Source: Siphonodentalium dalli (Eukaryota; Mollusca; Scaphopoda; Gadilida; Siphonodentaliidae). Taken from it: a DNA stretch of 64,000 nt. Every line of letters starts with the position of its first letter. The stretch's first letter is position 1. The stretch covers positions 80,081,980 to 80,145,979 of the forward strand of contig CP136063.1 of assembly GCA_032622095.1 (NCBI GenBank), given 5' to 3'. Below the pieces are notes generated by a model, which saw only the letters and a program-made list of their open reading frames with translations, had not been told where the DNA came from and did not search any database. This document shows positions 35,044-45,378 of the stretch, in pieces. The translations under genes were made by a program, and so were the position numbers.

Positions 35044-35203
35044 CTTTCAATCTTTCAACTGCACATTCTTCAAATTTCTGCAAAGAAATTGTGTCTCTTG
35101 GCGGAATCTTGTAAAACTGTAGTACATTGTCATATGATGCTGATTGGTCTGAATATTCTTGCTTTATTCTCTGTTTGCGCTTGGATCCAGACACAAACTG
35201 CAT
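35044..35203 (-). CDS. PRIM2: PRIM2 coding exon 1 (N-terminus)
   Basis: This exon encodes about 53 residues beginning MQFVSGSKRKQRIKQEYSD and ending in FEECAVERLK. It aligns along its length with the PRIM2 N-terminus, which in vertebrates begins MEFSGRKWRK and contains CLQFYLQPPSE; here the matching stretch is VLQFYKIPPRD. The ATG at 35203 was chosen because it matches the family start and has A at -3. The frame stays open upstream, but that part looks like 5' UTR and contains an E2F site. The exon ends AAAG followed by gttctc, in phase 1. Joined to the next exon this gives K-V-L-K-A-V-E-N, as expected for the family. Confidence 0.93.
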
Positions 35204-35252
35204 TATTATTGTTTTTGCCTCAGCCGAAACTTCTAATGTCAACAAAAACGTA

Positions 35253-35264
35253 TTTCGCGCCAAA
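35253..35264. promoter_or_regulatory. E2F-type site in the PRIM2 promoter or 5' UTR
   Basis: The sequence TTTCGCGCCAAA is a perfect match to the E2F/DP consensus, 50 bp upstream of the PRIM2 start codon. In animals, DNA primase and other S-phase genes are classic E2F targets. A CGGAAGT-like ETS half-site lies about 10 bp further upstream. Transcription-start evidence is not available from sequence alone. Confidence 0.75.
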
Positions 35265-35461
35265 TCTGAAAACACGGAAGTAAGCAATTACAAAAAGTAA
35301 ACTTCGGAAACGGAAGAGCTTGAGTACGTTTTGGCTGACCGGCGATTCTTCTTCTTCTGATAAGGTTCATTTACCGCAATTTTGCGTATTATCGCACCGT
35401 ACTCGGAGTCGGAAGTGCACATATTTACAGTGAAGTAGTTATTTACATGTTGTTTTGGTCT

Positions 35462-36361
35462 CTATGCTTTCGGATGTTTCATTTTTGGAGTGGAGCAGAA
35501 TGAGAGCATGGTCTTGAAGAGCTTCTCGTCTCTGGTGGTGCGTTGCTCCACTTCCACAGCATTCCAAAACTTTATTGTCCGAGGGAAGTATGAAAATGTG
35601 TAGGCATCTACCCCCGCAAACGTTAGATGGTACTTTTGCTGGTGGCCTCTCGTGTTGGCTGTTGTCTTTCTGATGTAATTGTCTGCTGGAATATCAACGG
35701 AGCCATACACTACTCGATGGAACATCACCATGTCTGCTATGTATCTGCGACTTTCCAGTGATTCCCATCTCAGCTTCTTCTTTATGGCGTGGATGTCACT
35801 CTTCCAGTTGTAGTCATTTGCCACCCACCTAGATGCCCTGTTTTGAACTTTCTCCAGATCGTCGATGTTTGCTTTTGTATGTGGGTTCCACACGCTTGCT
35901 GCATAATCAGTCAATGGTCGTACCATGGCCTTATAGCATTTGTTTTTCACTTCTGATTTGCAGTTGCCGATGTTACGCCGTAGAAAAGCACAGGTGTTGT
36001 TTGCTTTCTTGACCGTTTGGCTGATGTGCGAATTCCATTTTAAGTTGTTGCTGATGGTCACTCCGAGATATTTTGCCGATTCAACTGTTTCAAGCTTGTG
36101 GTTATGGATGGTGTAGATTGATTGAAGTGGCTTTCTTTTTGTAGTGACCTGTAGAACTTGGCACTTTGTGGGGTGGAATTCCATTTGCCATTTATGTTCC
36201 CAGGTTTCTAGTGTTTCAAGATCTTCTTGTAGCTGTACCTGGTCTGCTGTTGATTCAATTTTTCTGTACAACAGACAGTCGTCCGCAAAGTGCTTTGCGT
36301 TTGATGTTACACTGTTTGGTAGATCGTTAATGAAGACCAAGAACAGTAGAGGTCCCATGAC
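35462..36361 (-). pseudogene. LINE ORF2 part 2: RT YxDD-type motif and C-terminus
   Basis: In the same frame, immediately after the TAA, it reads VMGPLLFLVFINDLPNSV, then the catalytic FADDCLLY box and the thumb and post-RT region (KYLGVTISNNLKWNSHI, PLTDYAASVWNP, LEKVQNRASRWV). The ORF ends at 35462 and about 100 bp of 3' UTR remain. It would be functional with part 1 only if the ochre codon were read through. Confidence 0.9.
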
Positions 36362-38020
36362 TTAACCTTGTGGAACGCCGGATATTACTGGTGCAGATGG
36401 TGATGTGCATCCTTCGAGGACAACTTGTTGTGATCGGTTTCGCAGAAAATCTTCGATCCAGATGATGAGCCCTTCGTTGATACCAAGGTGTCTGAGCTTG
36501 AGAAGTAGGCGTTGGTGAGAGACTTTGTCGAACGCCTTGACAAAGTCCAGGAACACACATTCGATCTGTTCGCCATTGGCTAGGCCTTTAGCCAAGTCGT
36601 CCACTGCTGTGATAAGTTGTGTCACACATGACCTCTTCTTGCGGAAGCCATGTTGGGAATCAGTTAGCAGTTTGTTGGAGTCAAGATAGGAGATTATATG
36701 GCTACGGGTGATATGTTCAAGATGTTTACACATAATTGAAGTGAGCGATACGGGACGATAGTTTGCTGGTTGTGTCCTGTCCCCTTTCTTGAACAGCGGT
36801 GTTATGAGTGCTGATCTCCAATCGTCAGGGATTTTGCCTTGATGAACTGATGCCTGGAATAACAGTGTTACTGCTGGTGCTATTGAAAATGATGTGGTTT
36901 TTAAGAACTGTGCTGGTATGCCGTTGGGTCCGGTAGCTTTGTGTGGGTTGCTGTTCCGCAGGAGCTTCAGGACGCCTTCCACTCCGATTGTCAGATCTTG
37001 GTTGGAAGCTTCTGGTGTTGCTGGTGTTTCAAGATCTGGGATGTTGGATGTATCTTCTACTGTGAAGACCGATGAAAACTGGGTGTTTAATATTTCAGCC
37101 CTTAATTTGGGATCGGTGTATGTTATCCCGTCTTTCTTTAATGGAGCCACGCCGGTGTTGTCATTCTTCTTGCTCTTGATAAATGACCATAGCTTCCGTG
37201 AGTTTGCTGAGTCCGATACCATCTCATTCACATATTTGTGATATCTCTTTTTGCACGATTTTTGGGTGTCTTTTTTCAGTTGGTTGAAACGTTGCCAGTC
37301 TTTTTTGTTGTCTGTCTTTTTAGCTTTTTTGTAAGCTCGTTTTTTCCTCCTGGTCATTCTGATGATGTCTCTATCTATCCACGGTTGGTTAAATCTTGTG
37401 CTTGTGTATTTTGATGGAACATGTTCTTCCATGATTCCGAGGAAAGCTTGTTTCATTTCGTGCCATAAGTCATTGACGTTGTCTGTCTTCTCGTGTTTTT
37501 CGCAAAATTTGTCAGAGAAAACCTTGGCATCTTGTGCGAGGTTGGTCGTATCAGCTTTGGTCCATAAATGTATTTTCCTCTTTATTGGCTTCTTCGTGCT
37601 ACAGACAATACTGGACTCAACACAGACAATGGAATGGTCGCTTAGTCCTGGTAGGTCCTTCGCTCTGGTCACTAGTGATGGTCTGTTTGTGAGAAACAAA
37701 TCAAGAATAGCCTTTTTCCTTGTGGGAAAGTTGATGATTTGTTTAAGGCCGCAAGTGCCGATTGTTGACAGTAGGTCTTTATTGATTGCGTTGCAGTATG
37801 CAGTGCCCTTGACTTCATGTGTTTCCCAACAAATGTCTGGAAGGTTGAAATCTCCCGTTATCCAGGTTGGGTTGGGGCTGTACTTTCGACAAAGTGTTTC
37901 TATCTCTGAGTATAGGGCTGTACTGTACTCTGTGTTGTTATCCGTTGGTCTGTACACAGCTCCAACAACTAGCGGTTTCTGTTGATGTTTCGTGTCGAAT
38001 GATGCTGCGACAAAATCCAC
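36362..38020 (-). pseudogene. LINE ORF2 part 1: endonuclease C-terminus and RT up to GVPQG
   Basis: This is 552 codons, open in one frame. GDFN lies at about residues 56-59 and SDH at 127-129, both endonuclease catalytic motifs. RT palm motifs follow, with the catalytic aspartate in LDFVKAFDKVSH near residue 495. It ends at a TAA where related proteins have S or T of GVPQG(S/T)xLGP. The frame stays open upstream to about 38085, so the displayed start is arbitrary and the N-terminus is lost by 5' truncation. Confidence 0.9.
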
Positions 38021-38129
38021 ATTTTGAGATTTATGGAGTTCCTGAGATGATAGACAGGTCTTACTGATTAATATAAATCCAAACCTGTGTCACACAGCGT
38101 TGGATAGAGTAAAAATATTCTTCTTCTTC

Positions 38130-39230
38130 AATTAATGTCACATAATACATTTCTAAGTGTATTTCCCCCAATAAAATATTACCACTCTATATGGGTGCTC
38201 TTAAGTGCGTTAATCGAACAAATTATCGCTGTGCAACGTTGAACATAGTTTATCTATATATCGATCGATCTGCTGGTTCCGGAGTCCTCCGTTCGGAGAT
38301 TACCGGTATGTCAGTGCGCGTCAGTGCAAGTAGGTTAGCATGTGAAACAGAAAGGAGAGTATTGAAAGATAGTACAGTTGAGGTTTAGATTTATGTTACA
38401 GATGAGAATTTAAAATAGTTTTAAAACATCAAGTTAAAAGAACGATTGATCAGATATGAGCCAGTTATGTGATTTGCTGATACACACTCTTCCTGAATGT
38501 GTCAGAATAGGAGAGTGTGACCAGGCCGGGATTTATCTCCAGACTGTTCCAGAGCAGTTGCCGAAAAGACTGAAAATCTGAAATAATTTGGGCCTGTTTG
38601 TATGGGGCGGAATGTTCCCTTATATTATTGTGGATCGCATTTTTCTAGTCGGTTTTTCAAGATAAGCTGGAATTTGCATTGCTAATGATTATGAATGTTT
38701 TTTTTGAAACAGACACAGTTACTTGAGATGGTCCTTCTATATGCTAATGATCTTAAATTTAGATCTGATGTCATGGCTGAAACACTTTCATATCTTGAGT
38801 ATTCGTTGTTCATCCATCTTACAGCCATATTCTGTACTTTCTCAATTGCATCACTATTTGTGACAGTTTAAAGACACAAACCGCATACTCTAATTTTTCT
38901 AAAAATGAAATGATTAAGAAAATAGCATATCAAGCTGTGTATCGTTCATAGAGCACATGAATGTCTTTTGCACTAATCCATAGCTCAAATTAATTCATTT
39001 GTTGCTAATATTATGTTGAGTGTTAAAGGTAGATGGTCACATAAATGGTAAGATTTATTGTACAGTCCCCCTTTTCCATTTCATTTTAATACTGCTTTGG
39101 AATTGATTGATATTGGAACACAAACTATGCACATAGCATCTGAATTTGTTTTATAATTATCAGTATTTTGTGTCAACTATTGGGCCAACCAATGATCATT
39201 GAAGTTCTACATGAGAGTGATAATAAAAGT
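38130..39230. other. Sequence upstream of PRIM2 and the LINE
   Basis: No gene is recognised. A 65-codon plus-strand frame from ATG 38191 (MGALKCVNRTNY...) has no recognisable domain and no supporting context. A half MITE lies at 38966-39077. Confidence 0.4.
38966..39077 (+). repeat. Right-half copy of the 53542 foldback
   Basis: AATCCATAGCTCAAATTAAT, TCATTTGTTGCTAATATTAT, GTTGAGTGTTAAAGGTAGAT, GGTCACATAAATGGTAAGAT and TACAGTCCCCC match the right arm at 53735-53835. Confidence 0.7.
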
Positions 39231-39235
39231 GAAAT

Positions 39236-39620
39236 ATCGGTTATTAAAGTGACGTGAAACACTCCACTTGGGTGATCAAATATAAATTGAGAATAATCTT
39301 GCTCAAATCAGTTGTTTTTTTTACGAATATGAATCCAAATTGACAACACACACCGTCATTCTTATATATTAATTAAATGCAATGACTCTCGATGACGACA
39401 TAATTTGTGTTAGTTTATAGCCGATAATTGCGTCCCGAATCAAGATGTAAATATTTACAATTGATCCCATTCAGACGGTGTTTTCTATGGAGTGGTATAG
39501 TCGATTTCTTTGAAATTTTCGGCGATGTTGGTAGAATGCTACATTCTCCAGGTTGGAATAGCGCCCGAGTACTAACTTATCAATTCCACGCACCTGAACA
39601 AGTCCACAATATGTCTTTAA
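39236..39620 (+). repeat. Dispersed repeat, second copy of 8099-8310
   Basis: Same blocks as 8099-8310 in the same order, with about 150 bp of extra sequence before ACAAGTCCACAATATGTCTT. Confidence 0.72.
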
Positions 39621-41084
39621 ATTTTGACACAATGTCTATTGACTCAGTATATAAATTATAATATATAGATTTTAATTTCGCATATATTTATTTTGTTTCG
39701 ACGTCTTTGTTTTACTAAACGGCTGTCCATACTACCCATGCTGGATTAGCGCGTTAATATGAAGTTTTTATTGTCACATGTTGAACTTAAAAAGTTTTGA
39801 CAGGGTTTTATTTTTAATTTTAATTTTCTTTTTTGGGTCAGGCCGCTGGTCAGGCTAGCTGAGAAAATACAATGATCGTCTGTGATAAAGAGCGTCCGTG
39901 CTTTCGTTTCCAAAAATTGGTATGTAATAAAGAGCGTTCTCATTTGTGATCTTTTCACTTGTTTTCAAAATAAAACTGATGGATTCTCTTGTTGACCTTT
40001 GAAATGCTTGTGCCATACGAATGATGGTGATTGAAATTTTGTTTTTCTCAATGTTATTTTGTCTGGTAAGCTGAAAATAGGATTATGCCATTTTGACTAA
40101 TTTTGTGTAACTTTAAGTAAAGCAGTGACTCCGAAGTTGCGTTGGTAGAAATTATCCAGATGTGTCTATACGCAGCACTCATAGTCTGGTCGTTGAAGCA
40201 TTGGACCTAGAACAAATTGTTGACAAGCTGTTTTTTGTGTAATTTTGTCGGGCAGAATCAGGGGAACAACATATCCAAAAAGTTTCTAGAGCATTTTGAA
40301 AAAAACAGGTCCTATTTGTGGTCTTTAGGTATGATTTTCCGTTCCTTGTGAAATATACACTTGAATGGCATTTAAATTAAAGTTATACAGATGGCAGGAA
40401 CATGAATTATTATTGTTGTCAAGACAGACGTATGTCATTTCGTGTTCAATTCGATTGTAAAAATTCAAAATGGCGGTCAAAATGGCGACCGAAAGTGATA
40501 CAATTGGATAATTTTCGCTAAATTTCACCAGATCGCTTGCATTTATAAGAAATTTGGTTTAAATGGCAATTTGTGCCAACATATACCATATTAAATCAAT
40601 GTCTGATAATTATGACGCATATCACGAGGATTGGGAATATGAGCCCTTCAATGTCCATCAAATTCGAAATAGGTCTATTAACTTTCGAAGAAAAATCTAT
40701 TATTATTTTAATGCCAAGAACAACCGCAAATCGAACACACCAGTGTACTGAATACTCATTAGATGTTAGATTGAACCACTAGTGCCAATTTTAGCAGAAT
40801 TGAGACCATCACTTCCCAAAATATGGACAAAATGGCTCCGAAAGTAGTAAAATTGGGCAATTTTCGCTTAAGTTCACCAGATTGTTTCCATTTAGACGAA
40901 ATTTGTTATGTAATGGCTGGCATCACAGTAAATGATGTCGGACCCTAACCCGATAATAATGAGCTATATGTCGATAATTTGTCCCTACAGTTTCCCAAAA
41001 AGTCGGCGAAAATTGCGATCGAACGTAAAAAAATTAAATTTTGTCCTCGATTTGTAACTAAATCTTCTCATATCGAATATAATT

Positions 41085-41545
41085 TGATGACTGTCCAAAG
41101 CAACCAAATTAGTATCGAAATACATCAATGAGTGTCCAAAACAATTTAACGGGTGTCCCAAACTATATAAGGAGCGTAAAACCACGCAAGGGTGACTCAA
41201 ACACCTTAGCAATATACCAAATTACAGCCCATCCAAATAGTGCCCAAAACCAGTCCAATGTGTGCTGCATACCATCCGAATATAATAGCCATATGTCATC
41301 ATCGGGTGGCCCAATTCATGTACGTGATGTCCCAAAACCACACCAATGGGTGTCTCAAACCATCAAGGGTGTACCGCAAACCACCCAATGCGTGTCCCAG
41401 TCCAACAGATGAGTGTCCATGATCAGCCAATGAGTGATCCAGCCACACGATGATTGTCTCAAACCACCAGGAGTATCTAAAAACGTCAAAATAGTGTCTC
41501 AAACCACCCACTGAATGTCCCACATCATCTAATAAGTGTCCCAAA
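41085..41545 (+). repeat. Left minisatellite arm, about 21-bp degenerate unit
   Basis: About 20 degenerate units of the type GTGTCCCAAACCACCCAAT, best preserved at 41325-41410. It forms the left inner arm of the giant inverted repeat. Confidence 0.75.
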
Positions 41546-41700
41546 CTAGCGTAAAAAAACATCCATCAAATATATCAAACCTTGTTTTGGTAAACTAATT
41601 GGATGGTTTCATAAACTCACTTTGATCGTCTGAATTACTCGATGGAGGGTATTGTACACTATTGTAGATGTATTGAGATGACAGTTTGTAGTTGTTTTTT

Positions 41701-41930
41701 TACCCTGTGCCAATGCATTCTCTTATATATGCGAGTCGACCATAGGTCGCCGCGCATATATAAGAGAATGCATTGGCCTAACAATTTTTTACAATTTTAA
41801 TAATTTTTTCTTGTATTCTTTAACAATTTTATAATTTGACCCAGACAAACATGAGCAGACGACACTCTTCTATATGCTTCTATATATGTGTGGGGCTCCC
41901 TGCAGGGTAATGGATGTTTTTTTTTTTTTT
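41701..41930. mobile_element. Fragment of hairpin MITE family 'CCAATGCATTCTCTTATA'
   Basis: A near-perfect hairpin at 41707-41787 (GCCAATGCATTCTCTTATAT then its inverse) is followed by a segment shared with 62087-62220 (GACAAACATGAGCAGACGAC, TCTTCTATATGCTTC, GGGGCTCCCTGCAGGGTAAT). The right half of the full element at 61944 is missing. Confidence 0.75.
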
Positions 41931-41949
41931 TCTTCAGTTGAGTGGATAG

Positions 41950-42880
41950 TGAGCTCATTGTGATGCTAGTGTTATGGGTTTTTGGTCACTTGCTGAGTGA
42001 TTTGTGACTTCCGTTGGATGGTTTTGGGGCACCAATTGGGTGGTTTGTTCACATTGAGTGGTTTGGGACACTCGCTATATATATTTTAGACACTGGTTAT
42101 GTGCACTGCGTGGCCGATTGGGTCACTGTTTTTGGGACGTTTGTGACACTATATTTGAATGGATTGAAACGACAGTTGTATGTTGTATGACACTCCCCGG
42201 ATGTCTTGGGATACTAGTTGTGTGGCATGTGGTGCATATTGGATGCCTGACACTTGTTGTTTCGGACGCCCGATGGATGGATGGTTTGATTACCTTGGTA
42301 CACACACTGTGTGGTTTGGGGCACTGACTGAGTGGTTTGACACACTCGATGGGAGCTCATCGTATGGTTTGTTTTACTCATTTGATGGTTCTGGACACTC
42401 GTTGGGTAGTTTTGGACACATGTTGGATGGTTGGGACACACCTATGTTGTTTCGAACATCGGTTGCAAAGTCTGGAGCACTACTGGTGTGGTTTGGAAAC
42501 ATTCGTTGAATGGATTGGACCCCTAATCAGGTCGATTGAGACACTCATTTGGTGGTTTGGGAAACTCATTTGGGTGGGTTGGAATACCAGATGCATGGTT
42601 TGGGGGGGGGACTATATGTGTGGGTTATGACACCAGTTGAGTATCGCTTTTGGCACTACCTACCTCAGTCTGCATCAGACTGGGTGGTTTGTGAACTCGT
42701 TTGGTGAATTGGGACACCCCTTCGATGGGTTGGGACAATATTTGGATTTGGGGCAGCGTCTTATGGATTGAGATACTCATATGTTGGTTATTGGATACCT
42801 GATGGGTTTTCTAACTCTGTATGTGGTTTGGCGCACTCGTTAGGTTGTTTGGCACACTCATTTGATATATTATGAAACTA
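41950..42880 (+). repeat. Right minisatellite arm, complement of the left unit
   Basis: More than 35 degenerate units of the type TGGTTTGGGACACTCGTTGG, the complement of the left arm unit and about twice as long. Similar units occur at 41590-41640, before the hairpin insertion. Confidence 0.75.
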
Positions 42881-43399
42881 GATGGTGGCTTTGGAAACTA
42901 GTATGGTGTCATATATCATATATGACTATACATATTGGCTATACATTTATTCGATATCGTACTATTTATTAAGAATTAAAAAAAATCAACAAAAACTTCA
43001 ATTGTTTACTTTCGACTGCCATTTTCGCTGTCATTTTGAAAACTTTTTAGACACCGAATTGTCATATCCTCGGGACATTATAAAGGATTATGATTCGCCA
43101 TTTTATAGTTTTAGAGTCAACTTATGCAGTAAATGGCAGGCATATGCTATGGCAACAAGAATAATGCATTTTTGTTGCAGGTTTCTGTCGCATTAATAAA
43201 TTTAAAGGACATTTAAGTGATTGATAGTACACTCCGAGAAATGGCCGCCATATTGCCTGGTACACACACGGCCACATGTTAGCGTCAAAATAGTATGAGT
43301 AACATCCTTACGAACAAAAAAATGGAACCAGTTTAATCACTGGGGCCCCAGTCTGGGGGTGCACGTTGGCCGACCTGGTTCTCCGACAAAAATTCAAAA

Positions 43400-44180
43400 T
43401 TTCACAATTTTCTTACATATTTTCTTCATTTTTATCTCAAACTAACGACTTTCCCTTCATGAAACGCATGGAAATGTTGGATATGTTATTATCTGGTCAC
43501 ATTTGGTAGTCAGTGAACCCGACTGAGCGTTTATGGTTGGCAGCTTTATTTATTAAAATAAATTCCACCTGTAACCATTTTTTTTTACATATTCCAGTGT
43601 TTTGACCCAAAAGTTACGACTTTCCCATTCTGGAATTCATGGAGATTTTGGATATGTTATTATATGACATACACAAAAACACCAAAAGTTATTGCATAGC
43701 AAATTTGTTCACGGTTGGGCGTTTCTTTCCATCATTTTGACTGGACTAATAAGGAACTGCAAAACTAACACACAAAAAAGCCATAAATAGGACCCTATTT
43801 CAATAATATGTAGAAAATGTCACCGAAAGCGAATTTTGGATATATTGTTCCCAGATACTGCCCGACAAAATAACACTAAAAAAACTTGTTACAAATATAA
43901 TATAGTTTCACCTTAAAATCCGAGTATCAACCAGAAAATTACAATTTATACCATTTTTTGTTTACATATTCCTGACTTTTGACAACAAAAATGACGACTT
44001 TCCAACCCTGGGATTCATGGGGATTTCGGTTATGTTATTATATGGGTATAGTCACAGTCAAGCACACCAACAAAATATTGCATAGCAATTTTTCCACGGT
44101 TGGCTGTTTCTTTCCATCAGATTGACTGGACTGATAAGGAACAGCAAAATTGACACAAACAGGTATAAATACGACCCAAT
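43400..44180 (+). repeat. Direct repeats of about 375 bp in the right outer arm
   Basis: The block ACATATTC...ACGACTTTCC...ATTCATGGAGATTTTGGATA...GTTATTATATG starts near 43415, 43590 and 43965. The last two copies also share TTGCATAGCAA, CACGGTTGG, CTGTTTCTTTCCATCA and TTGACTGGACT. The left outer arm has an analogous pair near 40470 and 40825 (AAAATGGCGACCGAAAGT, ATTTTCGCT, TTCACCAGAT). Confidence 0.65.
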
Positions 44181-44324
44181 TTCAAAGAACTTTAAGAATA
44201 GGAAAATCGTGTTCGATTACTTCCTACTGAGAAAGATTATGAATATTTTTATTTTCTTCTTGCTTTGTTTTGTTTTATTTTCATTTACCAGAGCTATGAC
44301 ATCACCGCCTGGAACCTGATACGC

Positions 44325-45378
44325 ATTGTGGCGTAGGATTTGTATGTAGTGACATATATGCTACCATGCGTGTTTACAAAAAGCATACAAACCAAAGCGA
44401 CCCGGCTAAGATTGCCAAAACCATTTCCATGCCTATATAGTTAATTAACGTTACAGTATCGGGATTATATTACCAGTTGGAAAAAGAAGTTTTATTCTAT
44501 TCCTATCAAACCATGCGGATATAATTCATGTGTGCAAGGGGAGTATAGGTGGGACTATTTAAGATATATACCTTAATCCATTGAAGACGATAATCAATAT
44601 GTGTGCTTGACCTCTACAATCTCAATATTATTTAATCGCAGATTTGTTCTAATGCCAAATCACATGTCAGTTCACTGAATCATGTATACTATTATAATGT
44701 CGTTTGTGTCTGCATGCGAGTCGAATTGAATGTTAGTGTCGAGATTTTTCACATTGTAAAGTTGAATACCAAATATTCGCATATACAGGAGTATACTTCG
44801 CATGAATTCAGTATGGTCCACGTTGACGCCTTTCTTTCTGAATATATGCTAGTTGGCTCTACATACCACCAAGAGACCAGAAGAAAACAGCATCGGTTTC
44901 CATTGATAGTAATGTGCTCATCAATATAGGACGGATACACTACTTCGTGTCTATTATTCTTACATGAGAATAACTACCAGGATTTCCCGCCATTCAATGG
45001 TCGCCGATACACCATCATGTCTCATGACCGTGCCTTTTGACAAATGAACTTCCACTGCATGTTGCACTCAAGGGTGTTGCATTTCGTCTGGTCATTTGGT
45101 ATGGCCCATTTCTTTCGTCTGGTCATATGTTCAATGGTCCATACCTTTTTAATTTAATCAAACATTCAAGCCAGAGTTAAATGATGTATAGAAAACAGGG
45201 GACATCAGCGAGTGTTTACATTTCTTTAAGAATTTCAGAGCACTATATGGACTTTATTCAACGATGGAGTGAACACCCAACAACAAGAGAAACAGCACCA
45301 ACAACCATCACAAAAAAAACAACAGTACTGTTGATATAGGAACCTTTTTATCCATCATTGCAATCTGATCAGCGAATA
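44325..45378. other. Flank upstream of the 215-aa gene
   Basis: No exon is recognised. CATTTCGTCTGGTCAT is repeated near 45080 and 45116. The promoter of the downstream gene should lie in the last few hundred bases, but no clear TATA box is evident. Confidence 0.4.

Larger units (their letters stand above)
5447..35203 (-). other. PRIM2: PRIM2 gene span (DNA primase large subunit, 3' end missing)
   Basis: PRIM2 is the regulatory, iron-sulfur-containing large subunit of eukaryotic primase. With PRIM1 and DNA polymerase alpha it makes RNA-DNA primers in the nucleus. Nine minus-strand exons match the family in the correct order, each with AG/GT boundaries and compatible phases, and a tenth is tentative. 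Fe-S cysteines are visible in [15 protein letters not shown] and GCPFRH. The fourth, expected in an ACQKYFE-like segment, was not found and probably lies left of position 1. Part of the linker after exon 4 is also unplaced, within an intron interval of about 13 kb. Introns range from about 0.5 kb to about 13 kb and are packed with transposable elements. Identification is very secure; the exact 3' end is unknown. Confidence 0.95.
35358..38116 (-). mobile_element. 5'-truncated LINE (endonuclease fragment plus reverse transcriptase), one ochre codon
   Basis: A non-LTR retrotransposon reads leftward. From about 38085 it holds the C-terminal half of an AP-endonuclease domain, with VGAVYRPTDNN, GDFN and LSDHS motifs. 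A full reverse transcriptase follows, with FLDFVKAFDKVSH, GVPQG and FADDCLLY. The C-terminal region contains YKAMVRPLTDYAASVWNPHT. The frame is open over about 850 codons except for one TAA at 36362-36364, directly after GVPQG. The element is flanked on both sides by ATTCTTCTTCTTC (35345-35357 and 38117-38129), a likely target-site duplication, although a (GAA)n-type tail cannot be excluded. The style is Jockey/CR1 superfamily; the clade was not resolved. Plus-strand open frames inside it are shadows. Confidence 0.93.
39975..44320. repeat. Giant degenerate inverted repeat (about 4.3 kb) with minisatellite inner arms
   Basis: Three paired blocks are inverted about a centre near 41.57 kb. (1) 40229-40320 (TTTTGTCGGGCAGAATC, GGGAACAACATATCC) pairs with 43785-43880. 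(2) 40990-41085 (tttttacgttcgatcgcaattttcgc when inverted, shown here as scattered matches) pairs with about 42945-43045. (3) About 21-bp minisatellites run as GTGTCCCAAACCACCCAATG on the left (41085-41545) and as the complement GGTTTGGGACACTCGTTGGG on the right (41600-42880). Long open frames in both strands here are by-products of the 21-bp period. The outer limits are uncertain. Confidence 0.65.

Noticed and set aside
35089-35283. Plus-strand 64-residue frame opposite PRIM2 exon 1
   Set aside because: It is an antisense shadow of the PRIM2 N-terminal exon.
36894-37985. Plus-strand frames of 115 and 207 residues
   Set aside because: They are antisense shadows of the minus-strand LINE coding region, which has clear RT and endonuclease motifs.
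41085-42880. Several 70-110 residue frames on both strands
   Set aside because: They result from the 21-bp (7-codon) period of the degenerate minisatellite, not from coding selection.
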